Part shown: piece after piece, positions 54,857-64,000 of the stretch
How positions within the stretch are numbered: position 1 is the first letter of the stretch
Layout of the letters: the number at the start of each line of letters is the position of its first letter
NCBI GenBank assembly: GCA_022843175.1
Contig: JALHOE010000002.1
Span: 51,765-115,764 of the forward strand
DNA from: Deltaproteobacteria bacterium
GTDB lineage: Bacteria; Myxococcota_A; Polyangia; Polyangiales; JADJMO01
Direction: 5' to 3'
Length of the DNA: 64,000 bases
Program-made: the position numbers and the translations under genes
Notes under the pieces: model-generated
Told to the model about the DNA's origin: nothing
What the model saw: the letters and a program-made list of their open reading frames with translations, nothing else
Database searches by the model: none

Positions 54857-55737
54857 GCTGCCCTCTTCGCACGCGGTGGCTCGTTGTCGGCAGGGTCGGC
54901 GAGGAGCGCAGCCTTCGCGCGCTCGAATCGCGCCGTTCCCGCCGACCGCCGCTTGGACCGCTTGCCGGTGAGCGCGGTGCGGACCACCACGTCGGACCAC
55001 GCCGTCGCACGACGCGGCCGGTAGCCCTCGGCGGTGAGGGTCCGCGCGATCGATCGGTACGAGGCGCCGGACTCGCGCAGCTCACGCATCCGTGCGATGG
55101 CGCGCAGCTCGTCAGGATCTACCGCAAGCAACCCCTGCTCGGGATCGACGACACGCCGCCCGTAGCGAGGCTCACTCGCGTACACGCGATCGAGGTTGTC
55201 AGCGCGACGGCGTCCGTCGAGCAGACGGGATCGAATCGTCTCCTTCTCCAGCTCCGCGAAGCTCGCGAGGATCGAGGTCAGGAGCTTCAACAGGACGGCC
55301 CCCATCCCGCTGGCGCTGTCGATGCCGTCAACGACCGATACGACGCGCACACCCGCGTGGAGCAGCACTCCGAGCGTCTCTTGCACGTCGAGCGCGCTGC
55401 GCCCGAGCCTGTCGAGCTTGTACACGACCAAGCAGCCACGCTCGCCGAGTTCGAGGGCGCGCCGGATGGCTCCGCGGAAGCCGGGGCGGTTCTCGGTGCT
55501 GGCGCCGGAGATCCCCGCGTCCTCGTGCACCTCGATTTCGGCAAGCCCCGCGAATCGGCGCCACGCCTCGATCTTCTCGCGCTGGATCCCGAGCCCGTCA
55601 CCGTCGGTAACCTGGCCCGAGGTGCTGACGCGGAGGTAGGCGATGCAGGTGCTCGCGCTCACGCCGGCGCTATGCCGGTCAGCGTGTCCCGATCCATCTC
55701 CCACCGTCACGAACGGAACGTGCTGCACATCGTTCAC
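54853..55737 (-). CDS. Serine recombinase (resolvase/invertase family)
   Basis: A 294-aa small serine recombinase. The catalytic region reads AYLRVSTSGQ (Ser nucleophile about residue 38), GISGASTENRPGF, YKLDRLGRS (about 106-114) and an E-helix region around FAELEKETIRSRL. A C-terminal helix-turn-helix (ESGASYRSIARTLTAEGYRP) would bind crossover sites. GTG 55662 is an alternative start. It is part of the accessory block and coupled to a 106-aa gene. A second serine recombinase lies at 13.4 kb; the two are clearly different. Confidence 0.85.
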   Translation of the reverse strand: MNDVQHVPFVTVGDGSGHADRHSAGVSASTCIAYLRVSTSGQVTDGDGLGIQREKIEAWRRFAGLAEIEVHEDAGISGASTENRPGFRGAIRRALELGERGCLVVYKLDRLGRSALDVQETLGVLLHAGVRVVSVVDGIDSASGMGAVLLKLLTSILASFAELEKETIRSRLLDGRRRADNLDRVYASEPRYGRRVVDPEQGLLAVDPDELRAIARMRELRESGASYRSIARTLTAEGYRPRRATAWSDVVVRTALTGKRSKRRSAGTARFERAKAALLADPADNEPPRAKRAA

Positions 55738-55818
55738 CGCCGCGAAGCGCGCTACGCAGCGCAGGGTGCGAGCGCTTGTCGAAGCGCTCGCACCAGGCGC
55801 CGCCGGGTGGCGGCAATT

Positions 55819-57615
55819 CTAAGCAGCGGGCCCCAGCTTTCGTTCGAGTTCAACGACGAAAGGGCTCGGTCCCAGATCGTATCGGCGTCCGTACTGATTC
55901 TTCGTCCATCCGGAGTACAGAAGGTGAACGGCGTGTTTCGCGCGACTGACCCCGACGAAGAAGAGGCGCCGCTGCTCCGCCACCGCGTCCGCGGTCTGCG
56001 CGAGATAGATAGGCATTCGGCCGTCATCCATGCCGACAAGCACGACTGTGCTGAACTCAGTGCCTTTCGACGTATGCAAGTTCATCAGGACGACATGGTC
56101 CGGAGAGCCCGACTTCCCGGCGAACATACCGATGTCGAGTCCGGCGAGATTGCCTTCGAGGGAGCACGCGGCGAACAACTCGGCCACCGCATCCTGTTCG
56201 TCTTGATCCAGCAGCGAGAGGCGCGAGGCGAGAACCTCTTCTCGCAAGCGTTGCAGCCACGTATTCGCTGCGCCCGACGGGTTCCTGTTGGAGAAGGCGA
56301 AGCGCACGAGCGCCCTCCGTGCGGCGAACGCCTCCTGGTCGGTGGCCAGGGATAGAAGCTCGGCCCACGTCCTCATGAGTCGGCTCACGGGCGGCGTGCC
56401 GTCCTTCCAACCACCGCAACACCAAGCCGCCAACTCCTCGATCCACTGAACGGTGGGCGTGCGCCGATACCCGGCACCTTTATCGAGGCGCACATAGGGG
56501 ATCGCGGCGTCGCGAAGCGCTCGCTCCAACGCATCCCCCTCCTGCTGCGTCGGATAGAGCAGTGCGATGTCGCCGAACCTCTTGCCAACGCGACGGGCGT
56601 TCGGAATGAGCGTGCCCACCGCGTGCGCGACCTGCGCGTCGAGGCCATCGGGGCATGCCGTGATCACGACCTCTCCGTCTTCGGGCGACTCGGCACGGAA
56701 GCGCCGCTCGACGCCGAGGGCATGCTCAGACGCCGCGACAATGCGACGGCCGCTGCGGTAGTTCGTTCGCAGTTCTACCCGCTCGACTTCATCGCGCTGC
56801 GACAGTTCATGGAGCAGGCTCGGCCTCGCTCCTGCAAAACCATAGATCGACTGGTCAGGATCACCGACGGCGAAGAGCCGCACGCCTCCGCCGAACGCGA
56901 GGACGTTGACGAGGCGATGAAGTGGAAGCCCGAGGTCTTGGTATTCGTCGACGAAGAGAACCGGAAAGCGGGCGCGCAGACACTGTCGTGCGATTGCGCT
57001 CCGTTCGATGGCTCGTACCGAAAGCAAGACGATGTCGTCGAAGTCGATAGAGCCGATCGCCCGCAGGCGGCGCTCGTAGGCAAGGCAGACGTCGGTGAGA
57101 CCCCGGTCGCCCGGCTCCCATCCTTCGCGACCATCCTCTCGCGTCAGTGCGTTGCGACGGAACGGAACGAACGTGCTCTTGAAGTCCCTCGCGTAGACCC
57201 CGATCTCGCGGACGGCCGCGTCGAGTGCGCTACCTCGCTCCGCTTCCGACGCCACCCTGATCGGACGCGGCACATCGATCCCCAGGTGAGTGGCAAGGGG
57301 ACGCAGCACGAAGCGGAGGCAGAATCGATGGAGGGTACCCACGAAGACGTTCGGCCGATCCGCGACTCCCAGGCGGTGCAGCCGACGGACAAGCTCCCGC
57401 GCGCATTCGTTGTTGTACGTCACGCACGCGACGCCACGTGGCTCACGCACGTCTTCCCGAAGGATGCGAGCCATCTTCGTCGTCAGGACCTTGGTCTTCC
57501 CGCTGCCCGGACCGGCGAGGGTGACGCAGTGACCTTGCGACTCAAACGCGCGCCACTGCTCCTCGTTGTTGCGCAGCTCCGCGACGGCGGATTCGTACCC
57601 GGTCAAGGCCGACAT
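55819..57615 (-). CDS. UvrD/Rep-type helicase (GajB-like)
   Basis: A 598-aa superfamily 1 helicase. Motifs: Walker A AGPGSGKTKV (34-43), LFVDEYQDL (about 218), GDPDQSIYGFAG (about 245), RTNYRSG (about 275) and VLMNLHTSKGTEF (about 525). It starts 13 bp inside the end of an OLD-family nuclease remnant. That order (OLD nuclease then UvrD helicase, overlapping) is the gene arrangement of Gabija anti-phage systems. With the nuclease lacking its ATPase half, the system is probably non-functional, though the helicase reading frame is intact. Confidence 0.85.
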   Translation of the reverse strand: MSALTGYESAVAELRNNEEQWRAFESQGHCVTLAGPGSGKTKVLTTKMARILREDVREPRGVACVTYNNECARELVRRLHRLGVADRPNVFVGTLHRFCLRFVLRPLATHLGIDVPRPIRVASEAERGSALDAAVREIGVYARDFKSTFVPFRRNALTREDGREGWEPGDRGLTDVCLAYERRLRAIGSIDFDDIVLLSVRAIERSAIARQCLRARFPVLFVDEYQDLGLPLHRLVNVLAFGGGVRLFAVGDPDQSIYGFAGARPSLLHELSQRDEVERVELRTNYRSGRRIVAASEHALGVERRFRAESPEDGEVVITACPDGLDAQVAHAVGTLIPNARRVGKRFGDIALLYPTQQEGDALERALRDAAIPYVRLDKGAGYRRTPTVQWIEELAAWCCGGWKDGTPPVSRLMRTWAELLSLATDQEAFAARRALVRFAFSNRNPSGAANTWLQRLREEVLASRLSLLDQDEQDAVAELFAACSLEGNLAGLDIGMFAGKSGSPDHVVLMNLHTSKGTEFSTVVLVGMDDGRMPIYLAQTADAVAEQRRLFFVGVSRAKHAVHLLYSGWTKNQYGRRYDLGPSPFVVELERKLGPAA

Positions 57616-58262
57616 CGCTCCACGAGGAAGCGAATGGCATCGACGACGTAGCGCGGCCCCTGTGCGAAGGGCCCGTCGGCCCTACTGCGCCGCATCACCG
57701 AGGCGAGCCGCTGCGCGTATCGGCCTTTTCCCACGCTCTCGATGTCCGCCAGGAAACGTTCCTCGTCAGCGGCCTCGACCTTCTTCGCTTGGTGCCAGGA
57801 CGCTGCGCGCGCCTTGGCTGCATTGCTTCCGACGAGCGATTGGAGCGCATAGGACATGCTAACGGCGCGACCCGATCGCACGAGGTCTAACTCGAACGTC
57901 GACGTACCAAGGAAAAGTCCGAACGCGCGAGCAAGGTCGAGCCGTTCGCGGAAGTTCGCTCCGTCGTACTGTTCGTGGGGCATCACGTGCTGCAGCAGCG
58001 AGACCACTCGCTTTTCGCCGAGATTCGTTCCCTCGTCGTCCTCGTCGAGATCCGTGAGGACGGCGAAGGGGACGTCGAGCTTGTGCAGCAGCTTGACGTG
58101 CGGCGTGAAGTTCGTGCCTGCGACTGAGCAAACCGAGATCCCCAACGCGTCGAGGTCATGGTCGAGGAACGCAGCGATTCGGGGTACGAGGTACATCTCG
58201 GCGTCCCCTTCGACGAGCAGAACGGCGCGCGCGAAGAACCGAGTGTGGTGGTCAGCCAGAAC
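57603..58262 (-). pseudogene. OLD-family nuclease remnant (GajA-like), N-terminus lost
   Basis: About 220 codons of the C-terminal TOPRIM half of an OLD-family endonuclease: RFFARAVLLVEGDAEMYLVP (catalytic Glu in VEGD), AGTNFTPHVKLL and FAVLTDLDEDDEG (catalytic Asp pair). The family's N-terminal ATPase domain (about 350 residues) is missing. At about 58260 the homology stops exactly where a lipoprotein gene in a different frame begins, and no proper start codon precedes it. It ends inside the start of the UvrD helicase gene. Confidence 0.7.
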
Positions 58263-59371
58263 ACCGCGGTGTCGTTGACGGCGACGGACGCCGGCTCGCA
58301 CGAGCCGGACCAGAACGTGGACGCGGGACCCTTTCCGTCGAGTGGCGCGCGCCGGATCGCGTTCCCCTCCGCCCAGTACGCGTTGCCTCCGCGAGCGTGG
58401 AGGGACCTCGGTCGGGAACCCGCGGGCGGTTTCGCCAGGGTGCTCACGGCGCCGGTCGAGCTCACAGCGAGGATTTCGGGAGCGGGTCCGTCGAGTAGGA
58501 CCACGATCGTTCCCGACGACAGCGCGATCTCCTGGTGCCACGAGTTGGTTCTGCTCGCGAGCTCGGTCGGCAGCTCCCCGGTGCGTGGAACCTTCACGAC
58601 CACATGCTCTGAGGGCATCAGCGAGGGGCGGTAATCGGTCACCGCGTAGACGTTGTCGGCGTCGGCCGCGATGGCCTTGCCGGCTGGACCCACTGCGAGG
58701 ACTTTGCCGCTCGATCCAGGCGGGCCAAGGCGCGCTTCCTTGATCCGACCGTCACGGTTGTCGGCTGCGAGTCCTTCTTCGGTCCAGAAGACATGCGGTC
58801 CATGGATCGCGATTCCCATGGGATGGCTCGGCGTGTAGGGCCGCGGAAACGCGCCGCCGAAGTCCGACTCCCATACCGCTTCCTTTTGCTCGAACCACAC
58901 GATAGCCGTGCCGTTCGTCTCGACGCGGTCGATCCGCGGCATGCTCGCCAACGTCGTCGCCGACGAGGGCTCGGTCTTGAGCAGCCGCACGCGATCGGCC
59001 CCGGAAGACCAGTCGGCAGCGACAAACAACAATCGATCGGGCGTCGCAACGAGGCCGTGGCCGGTTCGCCCGACCTCTTCGGTGAAGAGCAGAGAGGGCT
59101 TCGTCGCCGGCGCGGTGGGATCGCATTCTCCGACCGTTGGTGAGGGCGTCTCGCTCGGAGCGGTGTCTCCGCCCTCGGCTTGGGGCGTCGCTGAGTCACC
59201 AACAGGGGAATCCTCGAGGATCACGGCGTCGGCGGTGTCGGGGGTCTCCGAGTCGGGGGTGGCTCCGGCGACTGTTCCGGGGTCGCTGCCGCATGCGGGG
59301 AGAAGCGAGGTCGAAGCGAGGATCAGCCACGAGCTGAAACGCATGGCGCGAAGCAGACGAGCGGTGTTCAT
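57983..59371 (-). CDS. Lipoprotein, C-terminus replaced at a recombination junction
   Basis: The gene starts at ATG 59371 (59344 possible) with a signal sequence and lipobox SLLPAC, then an Asp/Thr/Pro-rich spacer typical of Polyangiales surface lipoproteins and a beta-propeller-like domain (repeats such as GPHVFWTEEG, GNAYWAEGN). Sensible coding ends at AVFWL near 58260. Beyond that the frame runs out of phase through the OLD nuclease remnant to a chance stop at 57983. So the native 3' end is missing and the product, if made, has a nonsense tail of about 90 residues. Confidence 0.6.
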   Translation of the reverse strand: MNTARLLRAMRFSSWLILASTSLLPACGSDPGTVAGATPDSETPDTADAVILEDSPVGDSATPQAEGGDTAPSETPSPTVGECDPTAPATKPSLLFTEEVGRTGHGLVATPDRLLFVAADWSSGADRVRLLKTEPSSATTLASMPRIDRVETNGTAIVWFEQKEAVWESDFGGAFPRPYTPSHPMGIAIHGPHVFWTEEGLAADNRDGRIKEARLGPPGSSGKVLAVGPAGKAIAADADNVYAVTDYRPSLMPSEHVVVKVPRTGELPTELASRTNSWHQEIALSSGTIVVLLDGPAPEILAVSSTGAVSTLAKPPAGSRPRSLHARGGNAYWAEGNAIRRAPLDGKGPASTFWSGSCEPASVAVNDTAVFWLTTTLGSSRAPFCSSKGTPRCTSYPESLRSSTMTSTRWGSRFAQSQARTSRRTSSCCTSSTSPSPSSRISTRTTRERISAKSEWSRCCST

Positions 59372-59429
59372 GAGGATGGGTCGACGAAGACGCTGCGCCG
59401 GTTGCGCCACATGGTCGCCCGCGCGCCGA

Positions 59430-59753
59430 CTACCCAAACCACCGATACGACAGCAGCCCCAGTCCAAAGCTCGTCGCGTTGGCGATCACCGACCACAGCA
59501 GGCCGCGCCGCGCCCCCCACGTGACACCGAACCACACCGCCTCGACGGCGATCGCGAACGCCTCCGCGCTCGCGACGCGAACGCTCCACGAGGCGGACCA
59601 CCCGCTCTCGACGACGACGAGCCAGACGATGGGATGCGTGATGGCGCTGGCCCCGAATGCCCGCCACCACGGCGCCCGCAGGCCGTAGCGATAGATCGGG
59701 ACCTCGACGAGCTGCGTGAACGCGAAGGCGCGCGCCCAGGCGGCGGCGCTCAC
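59430..59753 (-). CDS. Small multispan membrane protein
   Basis: A 107-aa protein from GTG 59753, overlapping the upstream gene's stop (GTGA). Three hydrophobic segments are visible, including AFGASAITHPIVWLVVVES and VIANATSFGLGLLSYRWFG. Last gene of a three-gene membrane operon. Function unknown. Confidence 0.7.
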   Translation of the reverse strand: MSAAAWARAFAFTQLVEVPIYRYGLRAPWWRAFGASAITHPIVWLVVVESGWSASWSVRVASAEAFAIAVEAVWFGVTWGARRGLLWSVIANATSFGLGLLSYRWFG

Positions 59754-60739
59754 GGCTTCTCGACGAGGAGGAGCAGAAAGAGGCCGAGCTCCATGGGGCC
59801 GTGGAACGAGGCGAGCCGCAGGTAGCCGTCGCGCGCGGCGTGGGCGTCGACCGCGCCCCACGCGAGGAGCGCGGCCGCGAGCAGCGCGACGAGCGACACG
59901 ACCGGCCACGAGACATCGCGCGCCAGCGCCTCGAGGCTGCGCGCGAACGGGCGCGGCGCGGTCCGCTCCCGGTCCTCGTCGGGGATCAGGCGCAGCCACA
60001 CGCCGTAGTGCACCGACTGCGCGAAGGCGAAGAACAAGGTCATGCGCACGGCGAGCACCGGATCGTTGCCGACCGAGAGCTGGGGAATCAGCTCGTTGAC
60101 ACGCTCCGAAGACAACAGCGCGCCCGCGGCGATCGGATCGAGGACACCGGAGAGAATCGCCGCCGACGCGCCCACGAACGCGGCCACGACGGCCAGGTGC
60201 GCGTGCCCGCGACGCGCGCGCCAGCCGAGCCAGAGTGCCATCGCCACGAGGTTGTGGAGGTGCGCGAGCGCGACGTCCGCCGTGCGACCGAGCTTGCCGG
60301 CGGCGAGCGCGGCGAGGACGCCGAGGGCGACGACGGTGCAACGAGCGCGCGTCGAAGCGCGCGCCGAGAGGCCGGCGCCGACGAGGGCCAGGAGCCCGAC
60401 GGCCGCACCACCCCCGAACCAGGTCGCCGCCGCCGGTCCGAGCACCAGCGCGAGCACCCACGGCCGCGCGAGCAATCCTCGTCGGATGACGAGGTAGCGG
60501 CCGTCGGCGAGCAGGTGGGGGACTCCGAGGACGAGCGGTCCCCACGCGAGCAGCGCACCGGGCGCGACGAGCGTGAGCACCAGCGCGAACGCGACCGAGA
60601 GCGTGCCGGTCCACGCGACACGGCGCTCGCGGTCGCGGAACCATGGCGCGAGGGAGCGTCCGAGGGCGGACAGCACGGCCGCGCGCGCGCGGTCGAGCGC
60701 GACGGCCGGCGCGACCAGGAGCGGAGGCCCCGAGATCAT
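59750..60739 (-). CDS. Polytopic membrane protein
   Basis: A 329-aa integral membrane protein with about eight hydrophobic segments. Short polar motifs between them stand out: GVPHLLADGRYLV, ALAHLHNLVAMALW, SVHYGVWLRLIPDED and FHGPMELGLF. The repeated His residues next to helices could bind metal or a cofactor and faintly recall Brp/Blh-like membrane oxygenases; that is a guess. It overlaps both neighbours by 4 bp in a three-gene operon. Confidence 0.75.
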   Translation of the reverse strand: MISGPPLLVAPAVALDRARAAVLSALGRSLAPWFRDRERRVAWTGTLSVAFALVLTLVAPGALLAWGPLVLGVPHLLADGRYLVIRRGLLARPWVLALVLGPAAATWFGGGAAVGLLALVGAGLSARASTRARCTVVALGVLAALAAGKLGRTADVALAHLHNLVAMALWLGWRARRGHAHLAVVAAFVGASAAILSGVLDPIAAGALLSSERVNELIPQLSVGNDPVLAVRMTLFFAFAQSVHYGVWLRLIPDEDRERTAPRPFARSLEALARDVSWPVVSLVALLAAALLAWGAVDAHAARDGYLRLASFHGPMELGLFLLLLVEKP

Positions 60740-61122
60740 CGACGGCCGCGGCGACGACCGAGGACAGCGAGGACGAGCGCGGGCACGGCTGCGAGCGCCC
60801 ACGGCCCGGCGCGGCGTGCGACGAGCGCGCATCCACCACCGGAGGCGGGCGCGGTGGTCTGCGGCGTGCCGGCGACGCACTTCACGCATTCGTATTGCAT
60901 CGTCGGCGGCGAGCTCATGGCGTCGCGATCCCAGCGCGAATAGTCGAGCTTCGAGCACGTGCCCTTGGCGCATGCTCCGGCGACCGAGTCGGGCTGCGAG
61001 CATGCTGCGCCGATCTCTTTGCCCGAGCAGGCGGTGACCTCGGGCGGGACCACGTCGGCGCGGGCCGGCGCTGCGGTGACGAGGGCGAGCGTGAAGAGGG
61101 CGGGCCCGAGGATGCGACGCAT
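60736..61122 (-). CDS. Secreted Cys-rich protein with MYXO-CTERM-like tail
   Basis: A 128-aa protein with a signal peptide (MRRILGPALFTLALVTAAPARA). The mature part has six Cys in a small domain (TACSGKEIGAACSQ, ACAKGTCSKL, ECVKCVAG), then GGGCALVARR, a hydrophobic helix and RRRGRR. A Cys followed by one helix and an Arg cluster at the very end is the MYXO-CTERM sorting layout. First gene of the three-gene membrane operon. Confidence 0.75.
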   Translation of the reverse strand: MRRILGPALFTLALVTAAPARADVVPPEVTACSGKEIGAACSQPDSVAGACAKGTCSKLDYSRWDRDAMSSPPTMQYECVKCVAGTPQTTAPASGGGCALVARRAGPWALAAVPALVLAVLGRRRGRR

Positions 61123-61157
61123 TGGTCGATGATGCGTCCGGGTGATCTTTTGGGCAA

Positions 61158-61177
61158 CCGCGCGCTTACGCGCGCGG
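61158..61177. terminator. Terminator-like hairpin
   Basis: CCGCGCGC pairs perfectly with GCGCGCGG around TTAC, 15 bp beyond the stop of the DUF2505-like gene on the minus strand. No strong T-run. Confidence 0.4.
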
Positions 61178-61192
61178 CCCCGTCGTGTGCGG

Positions 61193-61672
61193 TTAGCTCT
61201 GATCGAGTTGACGCTGGTTGTACTCCAGCTCCTGGCGGATCCCCTTCTCGGTCGACGCGCTGGCGAAGGACTCCAGCTTGCCGCCGATGAGCGGGACCTT
61301 GCACGTCACCTTGTAGTCGACGACGTAGTCGCACCCCGCGCCGCTCTGCACGATCGCGATGGTGCCGGAGACCTTGATCGGCACGCCCTTCACGTCGACC
61401 TCGAAGCGCGCCGTCCGCTTCGAGGGATCCCACACCTTGGTGTCGGTGACGGTGTTGGTCGGGCTGAACAGCTTCTTGGCGAAGGCGGGGATCTCGGCCT
61501 CGACGAGGCGGGTGTTGGTGAGCGTGTCGCCGCGCTTCTCGACGCGTACGTCTCGTTCGCCGAACGACACCGAGCGCGACCTGACCGCCTCCGGGTCGGT
61601 GACGAACCGGTAGACGGCCTCGGCGGGCTGCTTGAACGCGAATCGGACGATCGGCATGGCGCGGGTCTGCAC
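61193..61672 (-). CDS. DUF2505-family protein
   Basis: A 159-aa protein (ATG 61672; ATG 61657, MPIVRFAFKQ, is equally good). The pattern FKQPAEAVYRFVTDPEAV at the start, strands in the middle and a C-terminal helix ending EYNQRQL fit DUF2505, a START-like ligand-binding fold of unknown function. No signal peptide. It is divergent from the kinase-ATPase gene, 54 bp away. Confidence 0.7.
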   Translation of the reverse strand: MQTRAMPIVRFAFKQPAEAVYRFVTDPEAVRSRSVSFGERDVRVEKRGDTLTNTRLVEAEIPAFAKKLFSPTNTVTDTKVWDPSKRTARFEVDVKGVPIKVSGTIAIVQSGAGCDYVVDYKVTCKVPLIGGKLESFASASTEKGIRQELEYNQRQLDQS

Positions 61673-61725
61673 ACGCGAGCGTAGCTGTTCCGTAGACCGG
61701 CGAATCGGGATACCGTCGATCTCTC

Positions 61726-64000
61726 GTGGGGAACCCGTCCGATCTCAGCGCCGACATCGACTCGTTCGGCCGATTCTCGGTGCTGCGCCGTCTCGGCTCC
61801 GGCGGCATGGGGGTCGTGTACGAGGCGCGCGATCGCGCGAGCGGCGCGCGGGTGGCGCTCAAGACGGTCCGCCTGAGCGATCCGGCCTCGGTCCATCGCT
61901 TCAAGAACGAGTTCCGCAACCTCGCCGACATCACCCACCCGAACCTGGTCGGCCTCTACGAGCTCTTCTTCACGCGCACGCGCCGTACTTCACGATGGAG
62001 CTCGTCCCCGGCGTCGACTTCCTCCGTCACGTCTCCACGCATCCCGACGCGGCGGTCACGGTGTCGGACGCGTACGCCGACACCGCGTTCACGGCGCCGG
62101 TCTCCGGCGTCGTCGCGCTCCGCGAGGCCGAGCAGCAGCAGCTCACCGTCGCCCACGGCACCCTCGACTTCGCGCGCCTGCGCGACGCGCTCCGTCAGCT
62201 CGCCCTCGGCCTCGTCGCCCTCCACGCCGCGGGCAAGCTGCACCGGGACATCAAGCCCTCCAACGTGCTCGTCGCGCCCGACGGCCGCGTCGTCCTCCTC
62301 GACTTCGGCCTCGTGAAGGACATCGCGCTGCAGGACCGCGAGGCGCAGACCACCGCGCCCGGCACGCCCGAATACATGTCGCCCGAGCAGGCCGCGGCGA
62401 TGCCGCTCACCCCCGCGAGCGATTGGTACAGCGTCGGCGTAATGCTCTACCAGGCGCTCACCGGTCGACTGTCGTTCGCGGGGCCGTCGATCAAGGTGAT
62501 GATGGACAAGCAGCTCCACGATCCGGATCCGGTCCAGAGCCTCGCGCCCGCGGTCCCCGACGACCTCGCCGCGCTCTGCACGGCGCTCCTGCGCCGCACC
62601 GCCACCGAGCGACCCGACGGCGCAGAGGTGCTCGCGCGACTCGGCGGGCTGCCCATCGCGTCGGTCAGCGGCGGCTCGAACGCGCAGCCGTTCATCGGTC
62701 GCGAGCGTCACCTCGCCGCGCTCACCTCGTGCGTGGCTGCGCTCGAGCGGCTGCCCCGCTCGGATGGAACCGAGCGCGGCGAGACGATGACCGCCTACGT
62801 CCACGGCGCCTCCGGCATGGGCAAGAGCCTGTTGGTGCAGCGGTTCCTCGAGTCGATCGCGAGCGACGCAGACACCGTCGTGCTGCGGGGTCGCTGCTTC
62901 GAGCACGAGTCCGTCCCCTACAAGGCGGTCGACAGCCTCGTCGACTCGCTCGCCGACTACCTCCGCGAGCTGCCCGACGAAGAGGTCCTCGCGCTGCTCC
63001 CGCGCGACATCGCGTCGGCCGCGCGCTTGTTCTCGGTGCTCCTCCGCGTCGGCGCGATCGCCGAGGCGCGCCGGCCCCGCACCGAGGCGGCCGACGACCA
63101 GGAGCTGCGCCGGCGCGGGTTCGCGGCGCTCCGCGCGCTGTTCGCGCGCCTCGGTGAGCGCCGGAAGCTGGTCCTCTTCATCGACGACCTGCAGTGGGGC
63201 GACGTCGACAGCGCCGCGCTCCTCGGCGAGCTCTTGCGCCCGCCCGATCCGCCGGCGCTGCTCCTCGTCGTCAGCTACCGCAGCGAGGACGCCGAGGGCA
63301 GCGCGCCGATCGCGGCGCTGCGCGACACCAAGACCCAGCTCGGCGATCGCGTCGCGGTGGTGGACGTCGAGGTCGGGCCGCTGACCGACGACGAGGCGCG
63401 GGTGCTGGCGCTCTCCGCGCTCGGCCGCGACGACGAAGCGGCGCGGCAGCAGGCGGTGGCGATCGCCGCCGAGGCAGGCGGCAGCCCGTTCTTCGTCGAC
63501 GCGTTGGCGCGCAGCGCCCAGTCGGTCGCCCCGAACGCCGAGGCTCCCGCGATCCGACTCGCGGACTTCATCGCCACCCGCCTGGCGCGACTCCCCGAGG
63601 AGGCGCATCGCCTGCTCGAGATCATCGCGCTCGCCGGCCAGCCCATCGCTCGGGAGATCGCGATCCGCGCGGCCTCGGTCCCCGCCGATCGCGAGCGCAC
63701 CGCGATCTCGGTGCTCCGCGCCGGTCAGTTGATTCGCACGGTTGCGTCGCACCGCGGCGAGCTGATCGAGACGTATCACGATCGCATTCGCGAGCTCGTC
63801 GCCGCGCGCGTCTCGCCCGAGTCCGCGGCCGCGTCGCACCGCAAGCTCGCGTTCCTCCTCGAAGCGACGAATCGCGCCGATCCCGAGGCGCTGGTGATGC
63901 ACTTCCGCGCGGCCAACGAGCTCGGGCGCGCGGGTTCGCACGCCGCCCTCGCCGCGTCGCGCGCGGCCGCCGCGCTCGCCTTCAACCGCGCCGCGGAGTG
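61726..64000 (+). CDS. Ser/Thr kinase-AAA ATPase fusion, frameshifted and cut by window end
   Basis: A large kinase of the kind common in myxobacteria. From GTG 61726 it has [16 protein letters not shown] and [12 protein letters not shown]. At about 61980 one base appears missing, and the protein continues in another frame: [35 protein letters not shown]. An AAA-16-type ATPase follows, with Walker [11 protein letters not shown] near 62815 and Walker [14 protein letters not shown] near 63170, then helical repeats that run past the window edge. Either a sequencing error or a true frameshift. The long insert before the HRD motif is unusual. Confidence 0.8.

Noticed and set aside
61956..63941. 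Long minus-strand reading opposite the kinase-ATPase
   Set aside because: Antisense shadow; the plus strand carries intact kinase and Walker motifs.

Overview
The window is high-GC bacterial DNA, most likely from a myxobacterium (Polyangiales/Labilithrix-like). This is inferred from eukaryotic-like Ser/Thr kinases (7.1 and 61.7 kb), kinase-linked TPR/PEGA-type membrane proteins, Asp/Ala-rich lipoproteins beginning C-R-A-x-L-G-I-E-D, a MYXO-CTERM-like tail (60.7 kb), and frequent ATGA/GTGA overlaps between genes. No rRNA and no complete tRNA was seen.

Layout. 0-6.5 kb: an MrfA/YprA-like helicase, a membrane protein with a DUF4145-like N-terminus, and a helicase fused to a SprT-like HExxH protease. 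6.8-10.5 kb: an XRE regulator beside a four-gene kinase, membrane-protein and twin-lipoprotein operon closed by a perfect hairpin. 11-12.8 kb: two unknown genes. 12.8-16.7 kb: a mobile module of a Cys-rich small protein, a serine recombinase and two ParB/RepB-like proteins. 16.9-35.5 kb: a complete type 2 BREX (Pgl) phage-defence operon, pglW-pglX-pglY-pglZ-brxD-brxHI, preceded by a tightly linked 233-aa protein of unknown function. 35.4-41.1 kb: a convergent four-gene operon with a double-GHKL histidine-kinase-like protein, a receiver-domain protein, an unknown protein and an N6-adenine methyltransferase. It is the best candidate here for an undescribed defence system. 41.5-43 kb: small genes, then a 3'-half tRNA-Val(CAC) fragment that looks like an integration scar.

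43-58 kb: accessory genes including a trypsin-like protease, a DUF4145/HEPN-like protein, a TPR/XRE-like protein coupled to a 55-aa small protein, a HhH-like DNA glycosylase candidate, a YaaW-family and membrane-protein pair, a serine resolvase, and a UvrD helicase following a decapitated OLD-family nuclease (a decayed Gabija-like pair). At about 58.26 kb the OLD fragment is joined directly to a chromosomal lipoprotein gene that has lost its 3' end, so this looks like an island edge or deletion scar. 59.4-64 kb resembles ordinary chromosome: a three-gene membrane operon, a DUF2505-like protein, and the start of a large kinase-ATPase gene with an apparent one-base frameshift that runs off the window.

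How the parts work together. In BREX-2, PglX methylates host DNA, while PglW (kinase), PglY (ATPase), PglZ (phosphatase-fold), BrxD and BrxHI act together to block phage. The adjacent kinase/receiver/methyltransferase operon would add a second methylation-linked, signal-controlled layer. Recombinases, ParB-like genes and the tRNA scar explain how the block could have been acquired.
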